From contig NC_080422.1 in NCBI RefSeq assembly GCF_029873635.1, positions 7,533,764-7,597,763 on the forward strand: 64,000 bases of DNA, written 5' to 3'. Positions within the stretch are counted from its first letter, which is position 1; each line of letters starts with the position of its first letter. This document shows positions 45,098 to 57,484 of this stretch, one piece after another. The translations under genes were made by a program, and so were the position numbers. The notes below the pieces were generated by a model. That model ran no database searches and was not told where the DNA came from. It saw only the letters and a program-made list of their open reading frames with translations. The DNA comes from Malania oleifera (taxonomy: Eukaryota; Streptophyta; Magnoliopsida; Santalales; Ximeniaceae).

Positions 45098-46835
45098 TGA
45101 AATGAGAAATAGCTTCCCAAGAGGGGGGTGAATTGGATTCTTTTTAAATTTTAATGATTTTTTTAAGCTATTGATTTTAATTACCCAGAAAACAAGATAT
45201 ATAAATGATAACTACACTTAAAAATACTGAAATTTAAATTCACAAGTCAATTAATGAAATCAACGTAATTCAATCACTCAACCAAAAATGTTAGAGCTTT
45301 AGTTGATTTTTCAGTAAACTCTTAGTATGCACTTTACTTGATCAAGATTTTCCGCAGATTAACCAACGTACTCCATTTTTGGGTTTTCGCAAATGATTAA
45401 TTAAAACGTACTTTCTAAATATCAAGTACCTTTGTTTTTTTCTCACTTAAGAATCTGCAACCTGCACATTTAAATCATACCACAATAGCAAGTAAATAAT
45501 ATAAAGTAAAGCAGAGAGAAAGACACAAGATTTTAACGAGGTTCGACTTCAACACAACCTACGTCCTCGCCTTTGGAAAAACACCAAAGGATTCCACTAT
45601 ATCAGTTCCGTTACCTGGTGGAACAATACCAATTTACAACCACTCCTTCTGTTATGCTAGAGCCCGCCTCTCCAAATAATAACCCCTTGTTTGGTCCAAT
45701 GATTCAACAACTCTGAATCGTTTAAGAATGATGACAAAGAAATTTGTGTACAAAAAGAGAACTCTCACAATAGAGTAGATTAGTACAATGATCAGCTCAC
45801 TTATACTCCAAAGTAATTCAAATATAAGAAATTTGAAGTTCAATGCTTAGTATGAATTACCAAATAATTTTTCAAATAAAATGAAAGATTCTGATTTTTT
45901 AAAGCTTTGCTTCAAAAATATAAATCAATATCAGATCAGAAAGTTTAAGCACAAGAAAATTTTAGATCTTTTGAGAAATTTGAATATTTGAAAATCACTT
46001 GATCTAAAAACCTTTGAAAAGTAGCTTGATCTAAAAACCTTGAAGGTTGCTTGATCTTAAACTTTGAAGATTGCTGGATCTGAAACTTTGAAGATTTTTG
46101 GATCTGAAACTTTTGAGAATTCCTTAATTTCAAAAACCTTTTAATATTGCCTCTATGATTATTATTTTAATCCTCTGAAGCTTTTGACTATTTATAGATG
46201 TTTTTAGAAGCCATCCATTACTCCCAAAGATTCCTAAAATTCATTTCCAAATAAATTAAAATAAATATGTTTAAAAACATGGTTTAAAAAATCTCCCTTC
46301 TTAAGCCCTTTTTATTTATTAAAAAAAAAACTTTTTAGAGTATATATGTTTAAAAAAATGGTTTAAAAAATCTTCCCTTCTTAAGCCCTTTTTATTTATT
46401 AAAAAAAAAAAAATACTTTTTAGAGTATATATGTTTAAAAAAATAATTTTGATTTTTTATGAGCTTCAAACCACTTTATATTTGAGTTTAACCTTTGAAG
46501 TACTTACATTAAGAACATCCTAAAATATAATTCTTTAATCTTCAATCTTGTTCTCCCATCATCTTTGTTGTTTCAATCTTTTATTTGAGCTTTTCACCAG
46601 TATAATTTTGTTCCTCATGCTCCTTGTAATCCATAAGCTTTTCTTTGTGTTCTTTAAGGATTCTTTGTAATCCATAAACTATACTTGTATTCTTCAAGAA
46701 TTTTTCGTAATCCATAGGCTTCTTTATGCACTTGGGCTTTGTCACTTTTTTGAAAAAATTTTACTTGAAACATATTAAACATATCATTGATTTGTTATCA
46801 TCAAAATAAAAATTGTAAGCCCTATGAGGCCAACA
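45098..46835 (-). repeat. Sirevirus E 5' LTR
   Basis: The 1738-bp partner of 36454-38219 reads TGAAATGAGAAATAGCTTCC at the left and ends GAGGCCAACA. A TATA-like CTATTTATAG is at 46188-46197. A short ORF (45652-45843) present in both copies has no recognised domain. Confidence 0.92.
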
Positions 46836-47629
46836 AAGAAGATCTTTTCATCATCACTAGAAATTTGAGATTTTAAGACATTCAGCTCTTTTTCCAATTT
46901 TTCATTCTTGTTTACTAAATTTTTTATTTTGAAATCATTTTCCCTTTCAATAAGAATTTTTGATTCAAGTTCTTTCAACGATGCCTCATTCTTGTTTTTC
47001 AAAACAGTATACCACTTAAGTGCTTTAACAAGAGACTTATGAGTTCTAACATATTAAGTAGGCGTGCTTTCACTATAAGAACTATCACATGATTCAGTAT
47101 CAGATGTATCACTAGGATTATCACATGAATCATTACAAGGATTTTCTGATAAAGTAGAAGGAAACGAGTTTACCTCTTCGTCGGTTAAAGCTATAAAGCA
47201 CCGTTTTTCTCTTTCAAGATCCTTTGAGCTTGAGTTACAAGGAGTAATCGCCTTTTCTTGCTTAGTTACTCCATATCTCTTTTCGAGTTCCTCCCATATC
47301 TCTTTAGCACTATGAAACACCATAACTTCATGCAAAATGTTAGAATCTAAAGCATGCGACAAAGTGTTCATGACATCAAAATTTATTTGCATTATGTTCA
47401 TGTCATTATCATTCAACCCATTTTAAGATTTGGGAACTTTAATACAATCAATGATTTTCACTGGTACACTATTTCCCTGGGCAATAACTTTCTAGAACCT
47501 CCAATTCAAAGCTTTAACAAATATGGTCATTCTAAATTTCCATTCGGCGAAATTTTCACTGCAAAACACTGGAGGGTTTGTAGATAAACTTCCCTCGCAA
47601 TATGGGGATGCACCAACATGAGTCATCAT
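46836..47629 (-). pseudogene. gag: Sirevirus B Gag N-terminal and coiled-coil part
   Basis: The ATG pair at 47629-47624 starts a copia-type Gag (MMTHVGASPYCEGS), with a stop at a Trp/Leu-rich position soon after. The frame 47054-47416 has the SHALDSNILHEVMVFHSAKEIWEELEKRY region. It passes from there into an acidic Asp/Ser stretch much sooner than in Sirevirus E, so most of the UBN2 domain is deleted. The frame 46784-47002 is coiled-coil. It is cut at 46836 by Sirevirus E and continues at 36453. Confidence 0.8.
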
Positions 47630-47667
47630 GATCTTTTACAAAATAGCGTTTAATTCTAAGTGACGAG

Positions 47668-47679
47668 GCTCTGATACCA
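47668..47679 (-). promoter_or_regulatory. Primer-binding site of Sirevirus B
   Basis: Minus-strand TGGTATCAGAGC lies two bases inside the Sirevirus B 5' LTR and matches the initiator-Met tRNA 3' end. Confidence 0.9.
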
Positions 47680-47681
47680 CT

Positions 47682-49697
47682 TGTTAGCTTTGGTGCAATC
47701 CCAAGAGGAGAGGGGGGTGAATTGGATATTTAAAAATTCTTTCCTATGTTAAACAATCTAACAACAGTATTACGCAACCTAGGGTCTGTTTATGCAATTT
47801 TAAATCCAATTATTCACAATAAAACATACATGTACGGTAAATAAATTGTGAAAAAGTAAATTGCACACGTGATATGTTATCGAGGTTCAGCCAAAGTGCC
47901 TACGTCCCCGCCTTGGCTCACCAGCACAAGGATTCCACTATAAGCTCACTTCACGGGCTGAGCGGCACCAGTTACAACCAGGTCAATTAACAGGGCTGAC
48001 CTCAACCTACATCTACACTATACCAGGATGGTGCACCTAGCTTTCCTAACTAGATCTAAGCCAATTTGGTACTATTCAATAGGGCTAGTCTCCCTCTTAC
48101 GACCTATACCTGGAATACAACAGATATTTAATATAAATTTTGCGTACGCGGAAATATGCTTCTCAACAAGAAAATACGTACCACAATACAGTCCACATGA
48201 TAATGCAAGCATAGATGATAGTAAATATGTTCAGTGCTTAATAATGTGTGCTAAACACTCAATCTAATGTAAGTATACAATCAAGATCTAGAGCGTCTTT
48301 CCAAGCAAACTTTGAAACAAATAATCAATGTAAATCAATCACCACAAATTTCAAAGTATTTCAACAAGTATATTCAAAATATCTCAAATATGATTTTCTC
48401 AAAAATAATTGCTCAAGGGATATTTGAAAATATGTAAGCTTGTGATAAAATATTTTTGCAAATCAAAGCACACATGCTTGATGAGTTTTGCAACAAAAAT
48501 GCAAAGACTCACTAGCTATGAAGATTTTTCCCACGCAAAGATTTATTAGTTAAATCGGAGGAAAAATACTAGCTAAAAACTCTCAAGAAGAAATAACAAT
48601 CAAAGTTTAATAAGGAGAGTTTTAGCAATATGAATCACTCAATAACACTTTTAGGAAACTTGATCTATTAAGGGAATAGCAAATGAAGAGTGTATATAGG
48701 TTTGTATATGAAAAATGGGCTCTCAAAATTTCAGAGAATTTTTCTCTTAATGATAATGTTAATTTCCCTTAATCTGTACAAATGAACTCATATTTATAGA
48801 CATGAGAATAATTATGACCGTTGGGGTGACCAGGGGAAAAATTAAAATTATTTTAAAAGAGTTTAAGAAAATTAACCCTATTTTGACCCCAATTAACCTT
48901 AGTAAAAATTGAGCAACCCAAGAAGTTTGGTCGACCATTTTAAGGGTTCGGTTGACTGGGGTGCTTAGTTCGGTCGATCGGGATGAATTTGAACTGAGAA
49001 GATGGTCGACCAATCATAAGGCGATTTCAAAACCTCCAAGGTTTGGTTGATCGAACAAGGGTGTTCGGTTAACTAGGCCATTTTTGTATTATAAGTTCGG
49101 TCGACTAGGGCATTGGGATCTCCCTACGTGTCAGTTTGGTCGACGAGGGCGTTGCTGCCTATTTTGAGTTCGGTCAACCGAAGGGTCAAACCATTGACCC
49201 TGGGGAGGTTCGGTCGACCGAAGTGCTAAGAGTGTTGGGGTTCAATCGACCGAACATGCCAACTTTGTGCATTTTGGTCCTATTCTTCTTATGAAGTTGT
49301 CCCTATTCACATAATAATTAATTTTAAGATTATGGGGGACTTTTTCATGCAATATTATAGGTCCTATGGTCAATCTAAGGCCTTTGAGCATATACCCTAA
49401 GGTCATTTAGTTCCCTATGGTCAATCTATGGTTTTGTTGAGCATTAAACCCTATCATGCATGCAGATGCGTTATTACAAACCAATTAAAATTGAATGAAG
49501 ATACAATAGCAAGCACGTCTTCACTTTTTCGATTCTTTAGATGCTAAAAATGAAGCTTGATCTTCATAGTTGTATGACTTGCTTGAGTTCCTACCATCAG
49601 TTCATACAAGAATAAACCTGTTCAAGAAGCTCAGTCTACAAATGAGAAACATTGGTTTTGTCGTGATCAAAACGGGATCACACTCATAGAGTCAACA
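47682..49697 (-). repeat. Sirevirus B 5' LTR
   Basis: The 2016-bp partner of 15635-17716 starts (plus reading) TGTTAGCTTTGGTGCAATCC and ends GAGTCAACA. A TATA-like TATTTATA is at 48791-48798. The GGTCGACC palindrome cluster lies at 48925-49260. Confidence 0.9.
48925..49260. repeat. Palindrome cluster (GGTCGACC) in the Sirevirus B 5' LTR
   Basis: About ten sites such as TTCGGTCGACCGAAGTG, TTCGGTCGATCGG and TTCAATCGACCGAAC, arranged as in the 3' LTR. Confidence 0.8.
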
Positions 49698-50313
49698 CCA
49701 GTCAAATATAATGGATAATGATATGTCATGCAGTCTAACTATCTCCTGTATATACAGCTCTGCCAATCTACCCATGGAGTAGTTAACTCTCATGGAAAGA
49801 AAATGGGTAGTCTTCATCAATTGGTCAACACCTACCCACATGGCATCCAACCCATGAGGTACCGGCGGTAATGCTGTGACGAAATCCATAGAAATGTGCT
49901 CCCACTTCCACTCAGGGATGTAAAGTGGTTGCAACAGTCTCGTTGGTCTTTGGTGCTCAACCTTCACCTACTGGCATATCAAGCACTGATCTACATATGG
50001 AGCAATTTATCTCTTCACATTGCTCCACTAGAAGGATTCCTAAAAATCCTTGTACATTTTTGTGCTTCTTGGATGTACCGTATACAGGGAACTGTGCATC
50101 TCTTCCAAAATGGTCTTTTTAATTTCAGCATCATCAGTTACACACCAAGTCATTCTTAGTAATAAATGCTTGGTAATTTCCTTATACTAGTTCCATACCA
50201 AGTCATTCTAAATCCATTCTAATCTAATGTTACAGAACCCTTGCTGATACTGAGGCTCTTCCTGACTTCCGGCTTAAGGCATCAGCTACCACATTAGCCT
50301 TTCTTGGGTGGTA
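49698..50313 (-). pseudogene. pol: Gypsy A integrase zinc-binding and core part
   Basis: The minus-strand frame 49692-49967 encodes LLQPLYIPEWKWEHISMDFVTALP, GLDAMWVGVDQLMKTTHFLS and LYIQEIVRLHDISLSIIFD, the first half of the gypsy integrase core. The remainder up to 50313 covers the zinc-binding part in broken frames. The core ends at the Sirevirus B insertion and resumes at 15634. At 50313 a solo LTR separates it from RNase H. Confidence 0.85.
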
Positions 50314-52263
50314 TGTTGGCTTTTTGAGTCCGATCCTTGATTTTGATAATAATAAACTGCAAGTTTCTTATGTATGATGTTAAGTGCGTGAATAGGTATA
50401 TTTCAGGTCATATATAAGATCAAGAGAACATGGAAGCCAAATCTGGTCTTAAAGCACAACTCCAGTGTATTCCATGGAGTCAAAGAGCAAAGGAGAAGAA
50501 GAAGATGTTTTGTGTTGTAATTGCATTTGATTTTATTTTGGTTTGTAATAACTGCATTCATCCTGCATGATATGAATATAAGCTCAAACAGAACCGTAGA
50601 TAGACCTTAGGGCTGTGGTCGACTGACACCAGGTTTTGAGAGTAAATTAAAATGCCTAGACCTTAGATTGACCCTAGGTCTCTGCACATAATTTTGCTAA
50701 AAATTAAGACAAAATCGTAAGTGTGAAAGGGCTTCAGGTGACCGAACCGTGTGCATTGAAAACTCCTCGGTCAACCGAATGGTTGACTGGTCAACAAGTT
50801 TGATTTGGTTCGAGCGACCAAACCAAATTGAACTGAGTGTCCTCGGGCGACCAAACCTTTGAGCGGTCACTTTTCACCTTTCCTGGGTGCCTGAACTTCA
50901 CATTTAAATCCACATCGGGCAACTGAACATGTAAGTTCGATAAATTGAACTTTAGACCGGGTGACCAAATTGCGGTCTTTTGAAATCACCTTTGGTTCAG
51001 CTACCCGAACATATTTTATGGCACCCGAACCTTAAAAACTTGATTTTTCTCTTGTGTTTGTTCGGGCGACCGAACTTCAGGTTAGGCGCCCGAAACTCTC
51101 AAGTTGCTCATTTTTAACTGGGGTAATTAGGGTTAAAAATTAATTAAACTTTTTTAATAATTCCTAGTGTGTCCCCAACGGTCAAAAATTTCCCCGAGTC
51201 TATATATACCCCTTTCATAACTCAAATTAGTAACTTTGATTAGCCCATTTTCTCTCTAATTTTTATTCTAATCAAAGTTCCCCCAAAACATGTTTTTATT
51301 GCAAAATCTTTTATGGGGTAAATTTTATACTCTCCCAACACTCTTTGTTACCTTTTGAAAATCATTTGAAAGAGTGTATTCATTTTAATTGAGTTTTTAT
51401 TTTGTCAAAGTGCATTTTCTCTCACTTAAACTCATATTTTTAGAAAATCAATTTGAGGGTAAATCTTTGAGTTTCTCTCATTTATTTGGTTGATAAATAA
51501 TTTTGGAGAAAATGTTTTATAAATTGAAATCTTTATGTGCTTATCATATACATCTTTTTCATAGATTGAAAATATTATTTTGAGTAAAACACCCTTACTC
51601 CCTGAGCATATTTCATATCATTGGAGTGTGTATATTTGAGATTTATTGTGTACATTTCTACTTGTATTTTTCAGAAGCATTTTCATGTACAAAAATGGTT
51701 TTAATGTACTAGTTGGGATAAACCTGTTAGTTGAACTAGGGAGTCTCAGCCCCGTAAATGAGACCGATTCGGTTTAACCTGGAAATTGAACTAGGGAGTC
51801 TCAGCCCCATAAGTGAGACTAGTTCAGATTAGCCTAGTAATTAAGTTGGGATTTTTCTCGACTCGTAAGGAGAGGATGTAAATGGCTTTTGCTCCACTCT
51901 TTTAAGTGAGTAGGTATAGTGTAATCCTTGGGGGGGTATGCCCAAGGCGGGGACGTAGGCTGGTTTGGCTGAATCTCAATAACAAATCTTGTGTCTCTCT
52001 CTCCCTATCTCATTTAAATCATTGCTCTTTAAATTCAGTATATATATGCCTATTTATTTACTGTTATATTTAGTTACATGCACACATTTACTTTGAATGA
52101 GATACGCATGTATGCATAAACCAAATAGCTTAATATTTTTACATATACGCGTTTAATATTGAATGAGATATGATATGTGGTGAATCGGCGAAACATTTAA
52201 ATTAGTCGAAAAGTTTTTAAATCTCCAATTCAACCCCCTTTTGGGATCACGCCATTTCCAACA
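50314..52263 (+). mobile_element. Solo LTR, Sirevirus type, plus orientation
   Basis: The 1950-bp LTR starts TGTTGGCTTTTTGAGTCCGA and ends GCCATTTCCAACA. A perfect TGGTA duplication flanks it (50309-50313 and 52264-52268). It runs opposite to the other Sirevirus LTRs of the window: the GGGATCACGCC end and the CCAAGGCGGGGACGTAGG motif appear in reverse. A palindrome cluster (50740-51110, variants of TTCGGGCGACCGAAC) precedes a TATA-like TATATATA at 51201-51208. A GGGAGTCTCAGCCCC motif is duplicated at about 51740 and 51796. Confidence 0.92.
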
Positions 52264-52496
52264 TGGTAATTGATGGTGTAGTTAAAATCCTTTATCAATT
52301 TCAGCCACCTCCTCTACCTCATATTCAACTCCTTCTGCGTGAAGAAATATTTCAAACTCTTATGATCTGTAAATATTTCACACTTCCCACTATACAGATA
52401 ATGCCTCCAGATTTTCAATGCATACACCACTGCAGCCAACTCCAAATCATGCGCCCAGTAGTTCCTCATACTCCTTAAGTTGCCGAGAAGCATATG
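52264..52496 (-). pseudogene. pol: Gypsy A RNase H fragment
   Basis: On the minus strand the segment [20 protein letters not shown] and [17 protein letters not shown] identifies the gypsy RNase H. It is closely parallel to gypsy C at 26600-26670 and 28930-28980. Solo LTRs cut both ends. Confidence 0.88.
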
Positions 52497-53209
52497 TGTA
52501 ATGACCTGAACAATAATGGTATTTAAATAATAAAGAGAGAGGAAAATTGAAATAGTAAAAGAGGGCGGCAGCAGACTACGTCGTGGCATTTTGGGCTCGT
52601 CGACAAGGGAGTGCTTTGTTGACGAGAAGATACCGAGAGGCTATTTTTTCAGCTCTAAATTTCATCGACGAGAAATAGTATTCGTTGACGAATTGTCTTC
52701 TTGACCTCATCGACGAGATGGCGTGGCTCGTCAACGAAAGCCAGTGTATAAATAGCCCTAAACGCGATTTTTCAGCTAATTTTTGTGCAGAAACACTCTC
52801 CTCTCTCTCCTATTCGGTTTTCATCCCTTCTCTCTAAGTTTCTGAGTTGGATTTATGCTGGTTCAAGGATTTGAAGCCACCATGACACTCGTGGGGAAGT
52901 TCTCTACATATCTGCTGGAGTGGATCGTCGGTGGGGTTAGTTTAAAATTCATCCTTGATTCTAGGTAAGACTATTTATTCAGAATTTGGTCTTCCCATAG
53001 TTATAGGAAATGTTATTCATGAAAAAATACTGAAGTTTGGTTTTGGGAGTTGTCGTTTTTAGGGTGTTGAACGGGGAACCCTACGAGTGCAGGACCATTG
53101 AATTTTAGGGAGATTTCTTTTTAGTAATCAAGTAAGTGAATAAACTAAAGTAGCCATTTTCCATGCAAATTATTATTATTTATTAGAAAATTAATTTTCA
53201 AGAAGCATG

Positions 53210-53240
<31 letters not shown>

Positions 53241-53292
53241 AGTAGATTGGTAAAAATGCGTATTTTGGAAAATACTGCTATTATGTTGAAAC

Positions 53293-53335
<43 letters not shown>

Positions 53336-54600
53336 GAAATGTCAGAAAATATGATTTTAGAATAAAATGTATAGTTTTATTCAGCATTGTGTGGCATGAA
53401 TATTATTTTACATGGAAAGTATTATGTTATGACAATTTTACGAATAAGGTATGTTTTTAGAGATTATGAAATAATGCAGTACATTATGATTTCAAAATAC
53501 ATGATAAATAAATTATTTATTCAAAATGATAAGTATGAAATGTTCGATGTAAGGCCGTGATTGATAACTGGCGCAAGGCTGTGAATTATGTATGATTTCG
53601 GTGCAAGGCCGCAGATATGAAAGAAATCGGCGCAAGGCCGTATGTACGTATGTATGTTATTACAGAAAATGCTATCAATATATTTATGTTAGACAAGTAT
53701 ATTATCATGTATTATATGTTATCAGAACCCGAATGATAGTTCAATTCAGTTTCAAGAGCACGATACTATAGCTATACAGATCAGATTATTATGTTCAGAC
53801 TTGTGCTAACTACCCCTGCAAGTAGAGGGGGTAGGAGATGGATAGTCGATGTGGCTTTCAGTGTAGAGTTGTAGACGTCCACCTGGAAGTCCAAACCAGA
53901 GTGTGGCAGGCCCATCGTATTTATAGACATTTTTTACTTGGAAGTGGTCGACCAACCATTGTCAAGTCCCGTCTTCGGGCTGCACAACCCGTCATAGGGG
54001 GTAATACATGACATTAGCTAGCTATACATCCTGGGTAAATTTTAGTATTATCAGTTATATCAGAAATTTCATGATCAGTATGACTTATTAGAAATTATGA
54101 AAGTACATGATTATTCAGTACGTTATGATGAATGATTTCTAGCATATGAAATGAATCGTATATGTATTATAGCACTAAATATTCATGTTGTCACACAGTT
54201 GTATTTTGTTTATTTTTCCTTACTAAGAGGTGTCTCACCCCTAACATTAAATCATTTACAGGAAACCCAGAATGACCGGTGGATCGAGGTCGCCGTTGAG
54301 ATAGTGTGATACTACCCCGCTAAGAGGGTAAGTTTTGATCTAGGAACATGAGATTTGTGTTGTGGGTTCTTAGATATGTATATATTTTTGTATTTTTGGA
54401 GATTGTATATAAACACAATATTTTGGGAATGTAGCTGACTCTAGTATTACAAATTTTATGGTTGTGAGAATGTGATTCATATTTACTGCTACAAAAATTT
54501 TTTGCTATGAATGTCAAATGTGTCTCTGTTACCCATGGGTTCAGGTTGATCCTATTATTAAATATGTTTTATTATATGATAAGATAAGCAAGTCATTACA
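52497..54600 (+). mobile_element. Solo LTR, Tekay-like gypsy
   Basis: The 2104-bp LTR starts TGTAATGACCTGAACAATAA and ends AGTCATTACA. A perfect ATATG duplication flanks it (52492-52496 and 54601-54605). It is a close relative of 26671-28913: palindrome cluster 52575-52740, TATA-like TATAAATAG 52747-52755, minisatellite 53540-53645 (GGCGCAAGGCCGTA units), conserved block at 53970-53989. Two (AT)n runs lie at 53212-53239 and 53294-53333. Confidence 0.92.
53212..53333. repeat. Two (AT)n microsatellites
   Basis: Runs of about 28 and 40 bases are separated by about 55 bases. The sister LTR at 26671 has none at the same point, so they expanded recently. Confidence 0.93.
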
Positions 54601-55760
54601 ATATGCAATGATCTTCTCCTGCTACATCAAGACACACCCAAGTCCCTTCTGAAACGCGTCACTGTATATCACAAATCCACCATCTCCTGATGGAATAGAC
54701 AAAACCGGTGTAGTGACGAGTCATCGCTTCAATTCTCAAAAACTTCGCTCACAATCAGCGGTCCACTCAAACTTTATATTCTTCCTCATTAATCGTGTTA
54801 GAGGACCTGATAATCTAGAAAATCCTTTCACAAACCACCAATAGTATCCTGTTAAACCCAAGAAACTCCTGATCTCCTGTACATTCCTCGGTCTCGCCTA
54901 ATTCACTACTGCTTCTATTTTGCTTGAAATTCTATCCCCGGAGATCACATGTCCAAGGAATGTAACTTCCTTAAGCCAGAATTCACATTTCTTAAATTTA
55001 GCGTACACCTTTCTTTCTCTCAACACCTGTAGTACCATCCTTAAATGATTTTTGAGCTCCTCAAAATTCTTCGAATATACCAAAATATCATCAATGAAAT
55101 CCACTACAAACTGGTCCAGGTATTCATGGAAAACCCTGTTCATTAGATCCATAAAGGCATAACCAAAAACTCATAATGGCCATATCAAGTTCGAAACGCT
55201 GTCTTTGAAACATCTTTTGCCTTGAATTTCACTTAATGGTACCCAGATTGAAGATCAATCTTAGAGTATACCTGTGTTCCCTGGAGCCAATCGAACAAAT
55301 CATCAATACATGGAAGAGGATACTTATTCTTAACTGTCACTTTTATTGATCTCTCTATAGTCGATACACATCCTCATCGTTTCGCCTTTTTTCTTTACAG
55401 ATAGAACTGGTGCTCCCCAAAGTGACACACTGGGCTTGACAAACCCCTTATTCAGTAATTCTTGCAACTGCTCTTTTAAGTCAGTTGGAGCCTTTCTATA
55501 ATGTGCTTTAGATATCAATGCCGTCCTTGGAAGTAAATCAATGACAAATTCTATTTCACGATCAGGAGGCAATCCAGGTAAATCCTCTGAAAAGACATTA
55601 GGGAATTCTCTCACAACTGGTATATCCTTAAACTTTAACCCTCCCTCGAGCACTTCCTTTACGCAAGCTAAATACCCCTGGCATCCCTCCAAAAGCAGCC
55701 TCCTTGCTTGAATAGCTCATAATAACTGTGGTGAGGAACGCACACACGACCCCATAAATC
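54601..55760 (-). pseudogene. pol: Gypsy A reverse transcriptase
   Basis: Minus-strand frames 55330-55692 and 54898-55152 give most of a gypsy [52 protein letters not shown], then [16 protein letters not shown] with both catalytic Asp present, and [14 protein letters not shown]. Between them (55153-55329) the frame is broken in the KIDL region. The thumb and connection are at 54600-54897. Confidence 0.88.
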
Positions 55761-56160
55761 TATACTCCTAATCCCCTAGAGGTCTGAATACTATCTCTTT
55801 CTTATGACAATCAATGCTGGCATAGCTGGCGGCTAGCCAGTCCATTCCCAAAGTCATGTCAAACCATGTCAAATACCACTAGATTGGCTGGTAGCATTTT
55901 CTCCTGATATCCACTAGATAGTCTTTGAGCACCCTTCTACATATCATTACTGATCCTGTCGGTGTGGCTACTAATAATTCTATGTCTACCATCTGAGTTT
56001 TTTATCCCACATAGCTTGATGTACCCCAGAGATATAAAAGAATATATGGCCCCTGAATCAAACAAAACAATAACTTTATTTGAAAATATAGAAATGATAC
56101 CTATCACCACATCGCCAGCCACCTCTGCGTCTCCCAGTGTCAATGCATAGACTCGCGTCA
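55761..56160 (-). pseudogene. Gypsy A aspartic protease
   Basis: The frame 55937-56143 contains VIVLFDSGAIYSFISLGYI, with the D-S-G catalytic triad intact, unlike gypsy C. The rest of the domain is out of frame with stops. Confidence 0.8.
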
Positions 56161-57095
56161 GGGCGACGTTCCTCTGCTGGTTGCCTCGGGGTGCTTGGTT
56201 GTTTCCCTAGTAACGATTAAGGGTGGGTGCATTAGCTAGCAACGCATGATAGTCTCTCGCAATATGGCCAGGCCGACCGAACCGATAGTAGGCATTTATC
56301 CAAATTCGGCACTCCCCCCAATGCCTCTAATCACACCTAGTACAAATTGGGGGTGCTAGATCACCCTGAGGGGCTTGGCATCCCACAACCTACCGCTGGC
56401 CCCCATCGTATCCATTGACCCTGACTGGTACTTGCTTGAAAATTAGGAGACATCGGCCTCTTTCTCTAACTCTGTATTCTAGCACCTCTCTACAAGCTGG
56501 TCTCTATCACTGTGACTTTATCCACTAATTCTGAGAAGGTATAGACTTGGAAAGCCACCACCTGCTTATAGATACTCTGTCTCAGGTCCTCCTCAAACTT
56601 CCTCGCCTTTTTATCCTCTTCCGACACCATATATAGGGCAAATTTGGACAGCTCAACGAATCTAATTGTGTACTGTTGGACCGTCAGGTGCCCTTAAGTC
56701 AAATTTAGAAATTTTGCCGCTTTAGCATTTATGGTAGTAGCGGGGAATTATCACTTGAAGAATATCTCCTTGAAGCGGCTCTAGGTCAAAGCTATCAGCA
56801 CCGGCCTCTGCTCCTACAACAACTTCACTAACCTTTACCAGTGTTTAGCTTCCCTTATCAACTTAAAAGTAGCGAATAAAACTTTCTGCTCCTCAGTGCA
56901 AGGGAGAAGTACCAACATCTCCTCAATCTCTTGGACCTAGTTCTCTGCCACAAATGGGTCAGCTCCTCCAGAGAATGATGGGGGACTCATTTGAGTAAAC
57001 TGCTTAATTGAGCAGCCCTGGTGAGCTGGTGGGTAGCCCTGTTCCTCTGAATTCCTCGCTATCTCTGCCATTACTTGCTAGGCGACACTGTGCAC
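56161..57095 (-). pseudogene. gag: Gypsy A gag, core and zinc-knuckle region
   Basis: On the minus strand the sequence parallels the gags of gypsies C and D, with an SFSGGADPFVAEN-like start of the core (about 56940-56980) and a knuckle region near 56230-56350. Many stops interrupt it, several being TAG in Trp or Gln positions, and no ORF longer than 60 codons remains. Gypsy D interrupts it at 57095, and the N-terminal part continues at 63090. Confidence 0.7.
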
Positions 57096-57135
57096 GTAAC
57101 GCCCCGAACCCGAGACTAGGGTCTGGAGTGTTAAA
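57096..57135 (+). repeat. Gypsy D 5' LTR stub
   Basis: The 40 bases GTAACGCCCCGAACCCGAGA... align position by position with the 3' LTR end (63050-63089), with about 12 differences. The sequence is itself an imperfect palindrome, so orientation is set by the following PBS. Confidence 0.65.
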
Positions 57136-57139
57136 TTTT

Positions 57140-57151
57140 TGGTATCAGAGC
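57140..57151 (+). promoter_or_regulatory. Primer-binding site of gypsy D
   Basis: TGGTATCAGAGC, an intact match to the initiator-Met tRNA complement, lies four bases after the LTR stub. Confidence 0.9.
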
Positions 57152-57484
57152 ATTAGGTTTTGGGATTCTGCAGACTTAAAGATGATTAATACCAGAGTAT
57201 AGGAATAGGTGATGATGAGGATATGAAATAGGTAGGTTAGGAATTTAGAAGCTTAGGATTTTGTTTTGTAGCTCGGAAGCAGAAATACGTTGACGATTTC
57301 CTATGTTTTTTCTGAAGCAGTGGACAACCTCCAAAAAGCCACAATAAACCTTATATGATTTTGTTTCTGAGTAGTGAGATTGGTCTTAAATTGAAGTTTG
57401 GTATATATTGGAATTTAGATTAATGATTGTGTTGATAGGATTATGATAATGGAATTCTTATCCCTTTTCTGTTATATTTTCAGC

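Larger units (their letters stand above)
36454..46835 (-). mobile_element. Sirevirus E, full-length copia element with an extra ORF
   Basis: LTRs at 36454-38219 (3') and 45098-46835 (5') and a perfect AAGAA duplication (36449-36453 and 46836-46840) define a 10.4-kb element. It inserted into the coiled-coil part of the Sirevirus B gag. It carries an initiator-Met PBS, gag, protease, integrase, RT, RNase H, an extra ORF and a PPT. In about 265 bases of LTR start I count about eight substitutions plus small indels, so this is the youngest complete element here. It still has several stop codons and frameshifts. Confidence 0.93.
15635..49697 (-). mobile_element. Sirevirus B, gag-bearing copia element without pol, split by nested insertions
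   Basis: Matching LTRs at 15635-17716 and 47682-49697 bracket about 3.4 kb of own internal sequence (17717-18712, 20966-21379, 35348-36453, 46836-47681). This contains a PBS, a broken gag and a long non-coding 3' part, but no protease, integrase, RT or RNase H. It inserted into the gypsy A integrase next to the second-Asp region. Flanking bases are TTGGT on the left and CCAGT on the right. They differ by three transitions and are consistent with a decayed duplication. Over the first 325 LTR bases I count roughly 33 differences, so it is older than Sirevirus E. Pieces of it frame a solo LTR, gypsy C and Sirevirus E. Confidence 0.75.
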
